DNA of 64,000 nucleotides from Pseudomonas flavescens (GTDB taxonomy: Bacteria; Pseudomonadota; Gammaproteobacteria; Pseudomonadales; Pseudomonadaceae): the NCBI RefSeq assembly GCF_013408425.1, contig NZ_JACBYV010000001.1, positions 558,001-622,000 on the forward strand. Direction: 5' to 3'. The translations under genes and the position numbers were made by a program. The notes beneath the pieces are model-generated. The model saw nothing but the letters and a program-made list of their open reading frames with translations. It ran no database searches and was not told the DNA's origin. Each line of letters begins with the position of its first letter. Position 1 is the first letter of the stretch. Positions 48,430 through 56,186 of the stretch are shown here, piece by piece.

Positions 48430-48888
48430 TTACTGAGCAACCAGCACCTTGTCGAGCAACTCGTAACCCGCTCTGTCGGCGTAGCCTCGGCTGCGGTAGA
48501 ACCTGCGTGCGGGCTCGTTATCCCGTGACAGTTGCAGCGCGATATTGGTGTAGCCCCGGCGTGCGAACTCGGACTCGGCGACGGTCAGCAGCTCTGCCCC
48601 GACTCCGCTTCCGCGCTGTGATGACAGCACGAAGAATTCGTCGATCTCTGCGGTGAGCCCGAGGTATTCGAGGCTGAATACCTGAACGGCGAGTAGATAA
48701 CCCACTGCGGCACCGTCCACCCGTGCAATCCAGCCAGCCCCCAACTCCGGGGTGGATAGCAGGCGAGTGAGCTGGATGGCGACGCGGGTCTGATCGAAGC
48801 CGGTAATGCCCTCGAACTCCCAGTAGCTGGCCACCAGGGGGAGCAGGGCCGGTACGTCGTTTGGGGTCGCTTGCTGTATGCGCATCAT
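48430..48888 (-). CDS. GNAT-family N-acetyltransferase
   Basis: About 152 residues from the ATG at 48888 (a second ATG follows; the frame extends upstream without a better site). Motifs of the GNAT fold are visible: WIARVDGAAVGYLLAVQ, then the acetyl-CoA binding SSQRGSGVGAELLTVAE and the C-terminal ALQLSRDNEPARRFYRSRGY. It acetylates an unknown amine. Its neighbourhood downstream of repeats gives no hint. Confidence 0.85.
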   Translation of the reverse strand: MMRIQQATPNDVPALLPLVASYWEFEGITGFDQTRVAIQLTRLLSTPELGAGWIARVDGAAVGYLLAVQVFSLEYLGLTAEIDEFFVLSSQRGSGVGAELLTVAESEFARRGYTNIALQLSRDNEPARRFYRSRGYADRAGYELLDKVLVAQ

Positions 48889-49202
48889 GTTCTGGATCAG
48901 CCTGCTGATAGTGGCCTGGGAGACTTCGGGAAATACGGCATGACAGGCCGTCAGCCGCGCTGGTTCGTCCGTGGTCCGGGTATCGGCAGGATGATAGCGT
49001 CGTATCGGCGTAGTACGCACTCTACTGGGTAGGTTGGTTGCATCGTGACGAGTGCTACCTCGTGCAGTCGATGGCTCCCAAACTACCCGCAGATCCAGGC
49101 TCAGGGAATCAGCTTGGCTTCGCGCAGGTGCTCGAATACAGCGAAGGAGGCATCGTTGCTGGCCTGATAGTCGAGGAAGCCCAGCTTACGGCTTTTTTGA
49201 TC

Positions 49203-49323
49203 GTTCCCACGCTCTGCGTGGTAATGCATTGGTGGGACGCTCTGCGTCCATGCATCGTTCTCTGAGCTCGCAAATCGTGGCGCGGAGCGCCACAGACTGA
49301 ATTCCCACGCAGAGCGTGGGAAC
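49203..49323. mobile_element. 121-bp MITE-like element, copy A
   Basis: Terminal inverted repeats of 19 bp, GTTCCCACGCTCTGCGTGG at the left with its reverse complement at the right end (49305-49323). The interior holds related GACGCTCTGCGTCC-type half-sites. It has no coding capacity. It lies inside repeat copy A. Such GTTCCCACGC elements are widespread between genes in pseudomonads, mobilised in trans if at all. Confidence 0.7.
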
Positions 49324-49461
49324 TATCGCAGGTAGAGCCCAAAGATAACCAACGGGTTCTCAGGGAATCAGCTTGGCGTCGCGCAGGTGCTCGAATACGG
49401 CGAAGAAGGCGTCGTCGCTGGCCTGGTAGTCGAGGAAGCCCAGCTTGCGGCTTTTGTGATC

Positions 49462-49582
49462 GTTCCCACGCTCTGCGTGGTAATGCATTGGTGGGACGCT
49501 CTGCGTCCATGCATCGTTCTCTGCGCTCGCAAATCGTGGCGCAGAGCGTCACAGACTGAGTTCCCACGCAGAGCGTGGGAAC
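49462..49582. mobile_element. 121-bp MITE-like element, copy B
   Basis: The same 121-bp unit as copy A, with perfect 19-bp terminal inverted repeats and only a few internal differences (for example GCGCAGAGCGTCAC against GCGCGGAGCGCCAC). The equal 259-bp spacing shows it moved by the tandem duplication, not by independent insertion. Confidence 0.7.
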
Positions 49583-49618
49583 TATCGCAGGTAGAGCCCA
49601 AAGACAATCAACAGGCTC

Positions 49619-50680
49619 TTAAGGAATCAGCTTGGCGTCGCGCAGGTGCTCGAATACAGCGAAGAAGGCGTCGTCGCTGGCCTGGTAGTCGAGGAAGCCC
49701 AGCTTGCGGCTTTTCGACATGTCGGTGACCACTTCGATCGGTCGGCCAAGGTCGGCGTCGGTGTGCCAGGGCGAGATCAGTCGCTCGATTTTCGCTTCGG
49801 CGAGGCCGTGCTTGGCGGCAAGCGTATGCCAGATCTCGGCATCACCGGCCATCTGTTCTTCAAGCGGTGCAGGCTGGCCTTCGAAAGCGGCGGCTTCGAT
49901 GCCGAACCACTCGGCGATGCGCTGCCACATCCAGCTCCAGCGGAACACGTCACCGTTGACGATGTTGAAGGCCTGGTTGGCAGCTGCCGGGGTGGTCGAG
50001 GCCCAGTGCAGTTGCCTGGCCAGCTGGCGGGCGTCGGTCATGTCGGTCAGGCTGTTCCACTGCACGGCCGAGCCGGGGAAGCGGAACGGGCGACCGGTTT
50101 CGCGGCAGACCGAGGCGTAGACGGCGAGGGTGGTCGCCATGTTCATGGCGTTGCCGACTGCCACACCGGTGATGGTGTGCGGGCGGTGCACGCTCCAGGT
50201 GAAGCCATCGCGCTTGGCGGCGGCGAACACTTCATCTTCCTGGGCGTAGTAGAAATTCTCCACATCAAGGCGGCCCTGTTCCTCGCGGAACGGCGTCTGC
50301 GGCAGGCTGCCCTTGCCGTACGCTTCGAATGGGCCGAGGTAGTGCTTGAGCCCGGTGACCAGCGCGACATGCTTGACGCTGCCGGCTGCACGCAGGGCGT
50401 CGAGCACGTTGCGGATCATCGCCGAGTTGACGCGGATGTTCTCCGCTTCGGTGGCCTGGCGTGCCCAGGTGGTCAGGTAGACATGGCTCGGCTTGAGCCC
50501 CTCGAGTGCGCTTGCCAGCGAGGCCGGGTCGAGCAGGTCGGCGGCCAGCGGGGTGATGTTCTCGGCGGCCTTGGGGTTACGGGCCAGACCGGTGACCTGC
50601 CAACCCTGATCGGCCAGCAGGCGGGAGGTGGCGCTGCCAACGATGCCGCTAGCGCCAACGACCAGTGCGTGATGTGTCAT
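49619..50680 (-). CDS. SDR-family NAD(P) oxidoreductase, PRISE-like
   Basis: 353 residues from the ATG at 50680 (AAGGAA 7 nt upstream). Extended short-chain dehydrogenase: N-terminal GASGIVGSATSRLLADQG, middle VALVTGLKHYLGPFEAYGKG, then FYYAQEDEVFAAA, where the Tyr occupies the place seen in progesterone-5-beta-reductase/iridoid-synthase-like (PRISE) enzymes. Residues RPHTITGVAVGNAMN follow. It probably reduces an enone with NADPH. It is divergent from an HxlR regulator, the standard pair for such genes. Its last 95 bp are duplicated twice downstream. Confidence 0.88.
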   Translation of the reverse strand: MTHHALVVGASGIVGSATSRLLADQGWQVTGLARNPKAAENITPLAADLLDPASLASALEGLKPSHVYLTTWARQATEAENIRVNSAMIRNVLDALRAAGSVKHVALVTGLKHYLGPFEAYGKGSLPQTPFREEQGRLDVENFYYAQEDEVFAAAKRDGFTWSVHRPHTITGVAVGNAMNMATTLAVYASVCRETGRPFRFPGSAVQWNSLTDMTDARQLARQLHWASTTPAAANQAFNIVNGDVFRWSWMWQRIAEWFGIEAAAFEGQPAPLEEQMAGDAEIWHTLAAKHGLAEAKIERLISPWHTDADLGRPIEVVTDMSKSRKLGFLDYQASDDAFFAVFEHLRDAKLIP

Positions 50681-50765
50681 TAGAGATTCCTTCGAAGATA
50701 GAGCCTTGGCACCATAGCGATGCTGACGACTCAAACCAAGACGGCACCAAAAGGTAACCACCCCG

Positions 50766-51146
50766 ATGCAAACCGGATCTCCCGAAGAACAATGGCGCGA
50801 GGACTGCGCGCCGCGGCGTGTGCTGGAACTGTTTTCCACCAAGTGGACGAGCATGATCCTGCACACCTTGCACGCCCGCCACGGCGGCAGCGCCCGTGCG
50901 GGTGTGCTGCACCGCAGTCTGCCCGGCATCTCGAAGAAAATGCTGGTGCAGACGCTGCGTGAACTGGAAACCAGCGGGCTGGTGAACCGGCAGGTGTACG
51001 ACAGCGTGCCGCCGGCTGTCGATTACTCGCTCACCGAACTGGGCCAGCGGCTGGTCGAGCCCATCGAACTGATCTACGACTGGGCCCGACAGAACGCACC
51101 GGCTCTCGATGCGCTGCAACCCAGGCAGTCATCGCGCAGGCGCTGA
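50766..51146 (+). CDS. HxlR-family winged-helix regulator
   Basis: 126 residues. The HxlR pattern is clear: LELFSTKWTSMILHTLHA, then RSLPGISKKMLVQTLRELE and GLVNRQVYDSVPPAVDYSLT. It is a small dimeric DNA-binding protein that usually responds to reactive aldehydes or quinones. It is divergent from the SDR gene with an 85-bp gap, which suggests that it represses it. Confidence 0.9.
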   Translation: MQTGSPEEQWREDCAPRRVLELFSTKWTSMILHTLHARHGGSARAGVLHRSLPGISKKMLVQTLRELETSGLVNRQVYDSVPPAVDYSLTELGQRLVEPIELIYDWARQNAPALDALQPRQSSRRR

Positions 51147-51167
51147 CTTCGAGGGAATGGTCGAGTT

Positions 51168-51258
51168 GTAGGAGCCCCGACCTCGGGGCGAATCGTAGTG
51201 GTAACGCCGATAACGGGCTGTGCCCACCATCGTTTCGCGCCGAGGGCGACGCTCCTAC
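51168..51258. repeat. 91-bp intergenic repeat with GTAGGAGC ends
   Basis: GTAGGAGC (51168-51175) is mirrored by GCTCCTAC (51251-51258), a type scattered through Pseudomonas genomes. Next to it, 51290-51345 keeps a decayed copy of the GTGGGAACGATC...GCTCCCACGC element. The gap to 51371 holds no gene. Confidence 0.6.
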
Positions 51259-51371
51259 GGGTCTGTGATTCTGATGGCGCCTACGCTCCCGTGGGAACGA
51301 TCAAATTTTGCTAGCTCCCACGCTCCGCAAAGGAGCAGCTATCGTGGCAATCCTCGTCCACTCACTTGACT

Positions 51372-51608
51372 TCACAGAGCCTCCAAATGTAGGAGCGGTA
51401 CATTTGCTGCCTTGATAATGACCTCTACAGCACTTGGCTCTCTGGTAAGCCCAAGATCAAAAACAGTATCCTCGTGTAGGTCGAGCCAATCTTCTAGTAA
51501 AAGTGGCATCAGAACTTGTGCTGTAACATCTGTTTTGGACAGTACCTCGCGCAAGGCATCGCTTTGCCTGGCCTACACCGTTGCTAAAACCTCATCAATG
51601 TCCGCCAT
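51372..51608 (-). pseudogene. Small immunity-like gene interrupted by an amber codon
   Basis: From the ATG at 51608 the frame reads MADIDEVLATV, then TAG as codon 12. It then stays open for 66 more codons (ARQSDALREVLSK, LLLEDWLDLHEDTVFDLG, VEVIIKAANVPLLHLEAL). The rest looks like a genuine acidic helical protein. Either the gene is inactivated, or translation restarts at a TTG (51554). The acidic, AT-richer sequence beside two other unrecognised genes suggests a leftover immunity or accessory gene. No homologue is known to me. Confidence 0.6.
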
Positions 51609-51665
51609 AGGGCTCAGTGGATAAAAGCTATAATGTGCTGCCCCAGTTCGGGAGTGGCGCGGCTC

Positions 51666-52322
51666 TTATGTTTCTGGTGGATAATTGTAGTCCCACCGAA
51701 AAAAACCATGCTCTTTGAATTCATCGCCTCTTATGGACTCTTTTTTACTTTTTATATAGTTTGGCGGTGGACACGTCACGTTCTTCATCCAGTAGCCAAG
51801 AAACCCGTCGTTGATGCCTGGTAAACTAATCATTTCAGCATGAAATGGGTTGAGCTCGGGGAGGGAGAAATATACGAATTCTCCTATGGACTCTTTTATC
51901 CACTCTTCCGGATCTTGTGTCTCATGTAATGGTGTTTGGTGCAGTGGGGATTTTGCTAGGTCTACAAAGTCTCGGATATGTGTCATTGACCAATTGCAAA
52001 ACTCTAGAGTCTCTCCGGTATCAAAGGCGATATCACTCAGACGATCTACCGTTTCCTCTGGTGGCGTTGGGATACGATCACTGAAGTGCTCCACGTTCTT
52101 TTCAATGCATAGTAGAAGGTACCTCGCGACCAGTGAGCCCAAGTGATGAACTACCAACGCCGGATGCTCGCCGGAACCACCGCCAATAACTAAGTTCTCG
52201 GGTGAGCATGAAAAGTCGTATTCGCCCCAGGCACCATCTTTAATGGTCTCAAGCGGGTGGTAGATTGGTAGGCCATTAATATAGCCGACCAGTTCATGCT
52301 TAATGGAGTCAATGTAGCTCAT
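51666..52322 (-). CDS. Hypothetical protein, possible immunity protein
   Basis: 218 residues, acidic, with no signal peptide or membrane helix. Conserved-looking features include the N-terminal YINGLPIYHPLETIKDG and PENLVIGGGSGEHPALVVHH, and a C-terminus FFRWDYNYPPET rich in aromatics. Base composition is clearly lower in GC than the neighbours, pointing to horizontal transfer. I cannot name the family; the size, acidity and islet setting resemble orphan immunity proteins of polymorphic toxin systems, but no toxin gene is present in the window. Confidence 0.7.
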   Translation of the reverse strand: MSYIDSIKHELVGYINGLPIYHPLETIKDGAWGEYDFSCSPENLVIGGGSGEHPALVVHHLGSLVARYLLLCIEKNVEHFSDRIPTPPEETVDRLSDIAFDTGETLEFCNWSMTHIRDFVDLAKSPLHQTPLHETQDPEEWIKESIGEFVYFSLPELNPFHAEMISLPGINDGFLGYWMKNVTCPPPNYIKSKKESIRGDEFKEHGFFRWDYNYPPET

Positions 52323-52379
52323 GTCTTTGCCTAAGTCTTGGTTAATAGGGCGAGTTGAGCTGATAGTGTTTACAGGCCC

Positions 52380-52634
52380 TTAGCTGAACAGCTGGGTGCG
52401 CATCGACTGCCATGCCTCCCAGCAATTCTCTGCGACGATATCTGGATAGCCTCTTTTTTGCTCGCTATCTAGCGCGGCGCTGAAAGGGAGTTTTACGCAG
52501 GTCGCATTGTTGCGGATATCAATTACTTCCTGCTCGGTGAGCGGAGCACCTTTTTGCTTTTCTGCCGCGTGGAGAACGGTCACTAACGCGGGAATGAAAA
52601 CCAGGCACAATGGGCCGTCAGGTGTTTTGGTCAT
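52380..52634 (-). CDS. Hypothetical protein
   Basis: 84 residues from the ATG at 52634 (TAGGAG 6 nt upstream; an upstream start extends the frame to 52685 without a site). The sequence begins with a hydrophobic stretch (PLCLVFIPALVTVLHAAEKQ). It then has EQEVIDIRNNATCVKLP and ends in PDIVAENCWEAWQSMR. The organisation suggests a compact helical domain. It lies in the same AT-richer islet as the 218-residue gene, 57 bp upstream of it, and may be cotranscribed. Function unknown. Confidence 0.72.
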   Translation of the reverse strand: MTKTPDGPLCLVFIPALVTVLHAAEKQKGAPLTEQEVIDIRNNATCVKLPFSAALDSEQKRGYPDIVAENCWEAWQSMRTQLFS

Positions 52635-52762
52635 GTCGACTCCTACCAGCAAACTGTACGTCAAAGATGAGCCCGGCACGTCCAACCATTCTGGTGGCGC
52701 CCACGCTCGAGCGTTGGTGCCTGATCTGGACGCTCTGCGGCCAATGCTTAGTCACTCAACGA

Positions 52763-53110
52763 TCAGTTTCCAGTGGGTGCTGTCTTGGCTTTCACGGGCT
52801 GCGGTCGAACCATGCCTTGCGGCCAGTAGACGATGCAGCCGGCAGGGGCATTGCCGTAGCAGTTATGGGGGCTGTAGCTGGAAAAATCCGGTTCGAAGCC
52901 CAGGTCGCGCATGCACTTGGCCTGTTCCTGGATCTTTTGCACACCTGCACTCATCTGATCGATGAAGTCGCACTGCTTGAGCGCCGTATCGACATCGGTT
53001 TTGGCTTGCCTGGTGGGTTCCCACATTACCCGTGCAGGCTGAGCCGGTTGGTAGTACGAAGCACAGCCGGCAACGCTGGCGGCGATCATCCCTGCAATCA
53101 ATTTCTTCAT
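52763..53110 (-). CDS. Hypothetical lipoprotein
   Basis: 115 residues from the ATG at 53110 (AGGGAAG about 11 nt upstream). A lipoprotein signal (KKLIAGMIAASVAGC, lipobox SVAGC) is followed by a mature part with paired Cys (LKQCDFI, QAKCMRDLGF, HNCYGNAPAGC) that could form disulfides. It is anchored to a membrane facing the periplasm. No function recognised. Confidence 0.82.
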   Translation of the reverse strand: MKKLIAGMIAASVAGCASYYQPAQPARVMWEPTRQAKTDVDTALKQCDFIDQMSAGVQKIQEQAKCMRDLGFEPDFSSYSPHNCYGNAPAGCIVYWPQGMVRPQPVKAKTAPTGN

Positions 53111-53177
53111 ACGTCTGTCTTCCCTGTGATGATTTGAAGCCATGAATGCCTGGCGTACAGGACATGCGGTCCGGCCG

Positions 53178-54623
53178 TCACGCCGGCTGCATGCCCGCGC
53201 GCTTGAGCAGTTGCTTGCAGCGTTCCGAAAGGTGCACCACGCGCAGGTGTTTGCCGGCCTTGCTGTAACGCTCGCGCAGGGTCATCAGGGCGGCGATGGC
53301 TGAGTAGTCGACGAAACTCAGGTGGCGGCAGTCGAGGGTCACCTCGGCGGGGTCGTTGGCGGCGTCGAACAGGTTGAGGAACGGCGCGGTGGAGGCGAAG
53401 AACAGGGTGCCGTGGGGCAGGTAGAGCTTGCTGCCGTCGGCTTCGATATGGCTGTCGGCGTAGAGCTCGCGGGCGTGATGCCAGGCGAAGTTCAGCGCGG
53501 CGATGACGATACCGCAGAGCACGGCGGTGGCCAGGTCGGTGAGCACGGTGATGACGGTCACCGCGATGATCACCAGCACGTCGTTCAGCGGCACCTTGCC
53601 AAGCACTCGCAGCGAGGCCCAGGCGAAGGTCTGCTGGGCGACCACGAACATCACGCCGACCAGTGCGGCCAGGGGAATCAGTTCGATCAGCGGTGAAAGG
53701 AACAGCACGTAGAGCAGGATCATCACCCCGGCGACGATGCCCGAGAGCCGACCGCGGCCGCCGGAGCTGAGGTTGATCATGGTCTGGCCGATCATCGCGC
53801 AACCGCCCATGCCGCCGCACAGGCCGGAGGCGATGTTGGCCGCGCCCAGGGCCACGCACTCGCGATCCGGGTGGCCGCGGCTTTCGGTGATCTCATCGGT
53901 GAGGTTGAGGGTCAGCAGGGTTTCCAGCAGGCCGACCATGGCCATCAGCACGGCGTAGGGGAGGATGATCCACAGGGTCTCCAGGCTCCAGGGAATCTGT
54001 GGCAATGCCGGCACGGGCAATCCACCGGCGATCTGCGCCATGTCGCCAAGGGTATGGGTGGGCAACTGCAGGAAGTAGGTGAGCAGGCCGACGCTGAGGA
54101 TCGCCGCCAGGGCTGGCGGTATGGCGCGGGTCAGACGCGGCAGGATGTAGACGATGGCCATGGTCAGCGCCACCAGACCGAGCATCAGGTACAGCTCGTT
54201 GCCGGCTATCCAGTGGCCGTCATGCTGGAAGTGCTCCAGTTGCGCGGTGGCGATCACGATGGCCAGGCCGTTGACGAAACCGAGCATCACCGGGTGCGGC
54301 ACCATGCGCACCAGCTTGCCCAGGCGCAGCGCGCCGAAGGCCAGCATGATCAACCCGCCGAGCAGTACCGTGGCGAGCAGGTATTGCACGCCGTGCTGCA
54401 CCACCAGGGCGACGATGACCACCGCCATGGAGCCCGCAGCACCGGAAATCATCCCGGGTCGGCCACCGAACAGGGCGGTGATCAGGCAGATGAAGAAGGC
54501 GCCATACAGGCCCATCAGCGGGTTGACCTGAGCCACCAGGGCGAAGGCGATGCACTCCGGCACCAGCGCGAACGATGACGTGAGACCGGCCAGGACATCG
54601 GCGCGCAGACGAGCGATTTTCAT
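53178..54623 (-). CDS. SulP-family inorganic anion transporter
   Basis: 481 residues. The membrane domain (about 5-385, 10-12 helices) has family patterns LVPECIAFALVAQVNP and GRPGMISGAAGSMAVVIVAL, and a C-terminal STAS domain (about 400-481, DCRHLSFVDYSAIAALMTL). SulP proteins move sulfate, bicarbonate or dicarboxylates. No sulfate-assimilation or carbonic anhydrase gene is beside it. The STAS has the regulatory fold also seen in rsbR/rsbS of this window. The gap to fabV is 287 bp. Confidence 0.9.
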   Translation of the reverse strand: MKIARLRADVLAGLTSSFALVPECIAFALVAQVNPLMGLYGAFFICLITALFGGRPGMISGAAGSMAVVIVALVVQHGVQYLLATVLLGGLIMLAFGALRLGKLVRMVPHPVMLGFVNGLAIVIATAQLEHFQHDGHWIAGNELYLMLGLVALTMAIVYILPRLTRAIPPALAAILSVGLLTYFLQLPTHTLGDMAQIAGGLPVPALPQIPWSLETLWIILPYAVLMAMVGLLETLLTLNLTDEITESRGHPDRECVALGAANIASGLCGGMGGCAMIGQTMINLSSGGRGRLSGIVAGVMILLYVLFLSPLIELIPLAALVGVMFVVAQQTFAWASLRVLGKVPLNDVLVIIAVTVITVLTDLATAVLCGIVIAALNFAWHHARELYADSHIEADGSKLYLPHGTLFFASTAPFLNLFDAANDPAEVTLDCRHLSFVDYSAIAALMTLRERYSKAGKHLRVVHLSERCKQLLKRAGMQPA

Positions 54624-54822
54624 GGGTTACCTGATCGAGCAAGACGGACGGCCCGGCGTGGAGCCGAGCGTGGCACGGCCTGTGCGGCCTTGGCGTTGAA
54701 AGGTTGCCGATGGTAAGGAATCGTCGAGGCGAAGGCCAGTGCCGGGGATCTGGATGGCCATGTCGCCGAGGCCCTGCGGCAAAACAACCAGCCGACGAAA
54801 TGTGGCCTGGCTGGCATTTGGA

Positions 54823-54863
54823 GCGACCAATAGGTCTAATCTCCTTTTTCTCCGGCGACCAAT
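54823..54863. promoter_or_regulatory. Direct repeat upstream of fabV
   Basis: GCGACCAAT occurs at 54823-54831 and again at 54855-54863, 32 bp apart (about three helical turns), just before a possible -10 (TTACACT) and 48 bp upstream of the fabV start. A site for a cooperative regulator is possible. The rest of the gap 54624-54910 shows no gene. Confidence 0.35.
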
Positions 54864-54910
54864 CGACATTACACTGTCGCCTGCCCAAAAACGATGACGA
54901 GGTAAACACG

Positions 54911-56119
54911 TTGATTATTCACCCTAAAGTTCGTGGCTTCATCTGTACCACCACCCACCCGCTGGGTTGCGAGCGCAACGTGGCCGAGCAGATCGAGGCC
55001 ACGCGCAAACTGGGCGTGCGTAACGACGGTCCGAAGAAGGTGCTGGTTATCGGCGCCTCCAGTGGTTACGGCCTGGCCGCGCGCATCACGGCCGCTTTCG
55101 GCTTTGGCGCCGACACCCTGGGCGTGTTCTTCGAGAAGCCGGGCACTGAAACCAAGGCCGGTACCGCAGGCTGGTACAACTCGGCTGCGTTCGACAAGTT
55201 CGCCAAGGCCGAAGGCCTGTACAGCAAGTCGATCAATGGCGACGCCTTCTCCGACGAAGCCCGCGCCAAGGTCATCGAGCTGATCAAGAACGAAATGGGC
55301 GGCAAGATCGATCTGGTGATCTACTCCCTGGCTTCGCCGGTGCGCAAGCTCCCGCAAAGCGGTGAAGTGATCCGTTCGGCGCTCAAGCCCATCGGCCAGC
55401 CGTACAAGTCGACCGCCATCGACACCAACAAGGACGTGATCATCGAGGCCGCCATCGAGCCGGCCAGCGAGCAGGAAATCGCCGATACCGTCACCGTCAT
55501 GGGCGGCCAGGACTGGCAGCTGTGGGTCGACGCCCTGGCTGGCGCCGGCGTGTTGGCCGAAGGCGCGCGTACAGTGGCCTTCAGCTACATCGGCACCGAA
55601 ATCACCTGGCCTATCTACTGGCACGGTGCCCTGGGCAAGGCAAAGCAGGATCTGGACGAAACCGCCCTGCGCCTGGACCAGAAACTGGCCGGTGAAGTCA
55701 AGGGCGGCGCCAACGTGGCCGTGCTCAAGTCGGTAGTCACCCAGGCCAGCTCGGCCATCCCGGTGATGCCGCTGTACCTGTCGATGGTATTCAAGATCAT
55801 GCAGGAAAAAGGCATCCACGAAGGCACCCAGAACCAGCTCGACCGCCTGTTCCGTGACCGCCTGTTCCGCACCGACGGCGCCCCGGCTGAGGTCGATGAA
55901 AAAGCCCGCCTGCGCCTGGACGATTGGGAGCTGCGTGACGACGTACAGGACGCCTGCAAGGCCATGTGGCCACAGGTGACTACCGAGAACCTGTTCGAAC
56001 TGACCGACTATGCCCTTTACAAGAAGCAGTTCCTCAACCTGTTCGGTTTCGAGCGCAGCGACGTGGACTACGACGCTGACGTGGCTACCGACGTCGAGTT
56101 CGACGTGGTTCAGTTGTAA
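54911..56119 (+). CDS. fabV: NADH-dependent enoyl-ACP reductase FabV
   Basis: 402 residues, the usual FabV length, starting at a TTG (54911) with GAGG 8 nt upstream. The NADH motif is GASSGYG (48-54) and the catalytic pair is Tyr236-x8-Lys245 ([11 protein letters not shown]), the FabV signature, longer than that of FabI. It performs the last reduction of fatty-acid elongation. FabV is naturally insensitive to triclosan. It is followed by a strong terminator and is alone. Confidence 0.96.
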   Translation: MIIHPKVRGFICTTTHPLGCERNVAEQIEATRKLGVRNDGPKKVLVIGASSGYGLAARITAAFGFGADTLGVFFEKPGTETKAGTAGWYNSAAFDKFAKAEGLYSKSINGDAFSDEARAKVIELIKNEMGGKIDLVIYSLASPVRKLPQSGEVIRSALKPIGQPYKSTAIDTNKDVIIEAAIEPASEQEIADTVTVMGGQDWQLWVDALAGAGVLAEGARTVAFSYIGTEITWPIYWHGALGKAKQDLDETALRLDQKLAGEVKGGANVAVLKSVVTQASSAIPVMPLYLSMVFKIMQEKGIHEGTQNQLDRLFRDRLFRTDGAPAEVDEKARLRLDDWELRDDVQDACKAMWPQVTTENLFELTDYALYKKQFLNLFGFERSDVDYDADVATDVEFDVVQL

Positions 56120-56139
56120 CCGCTCTTTCCGCGGCTGTG

Positions 56140-56167
56140 AAAAAGGGACGCCTCGGCGTCCCTTTTT
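56140..56167 (+). terminator. Rho-independent terminator of fabV
   Basis: AAAAAGGGACG / CGTCCCTTTTT has 11 paired bases and a 6-nt loop; the T-run follows on plus and the A-run gives a similar signal on minus for the convergent oxidoreductase gene. Confidence 0.88.
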
Positions 56168-56186
56168 GCATTGCGGCCTGGGCCGC

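Larger units (their letters stand above)
49101..49618. repeat. Two 259-bp direct repeats copied from the 3' end of the adjacent SDR gene
   Basis: Copies A (about 49101-49359) and B (about 49360-49618) repeat with a period of exactly 259 bp. Each begins with about 95 bp nearly identical to the last 95 bp of the SDR gene (49619-49714). A 121-bp MITE-like element and about 35 bp of spacer follow. Copy A is more diverged (for example GGCATCGTTGC against GGCGTCGTCGC). So the tail of the gene plus the element was triplicated in tandem. The frames reported here are non-coding remnants. Confidence 0.88.

Noticed and set aside
49109..49567. 152-codon minus-strand frame in the repeats
   Set aside because: It is made of the duplicated gene tail and inverted-repeat elements read out of frame.
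49101..49618. Possible CRISPR-like array because of evenly spaced repeats
   Set aside because: Units are 259 bp with almost no unique spacer, contain a gene tail, and no cas genes are near.
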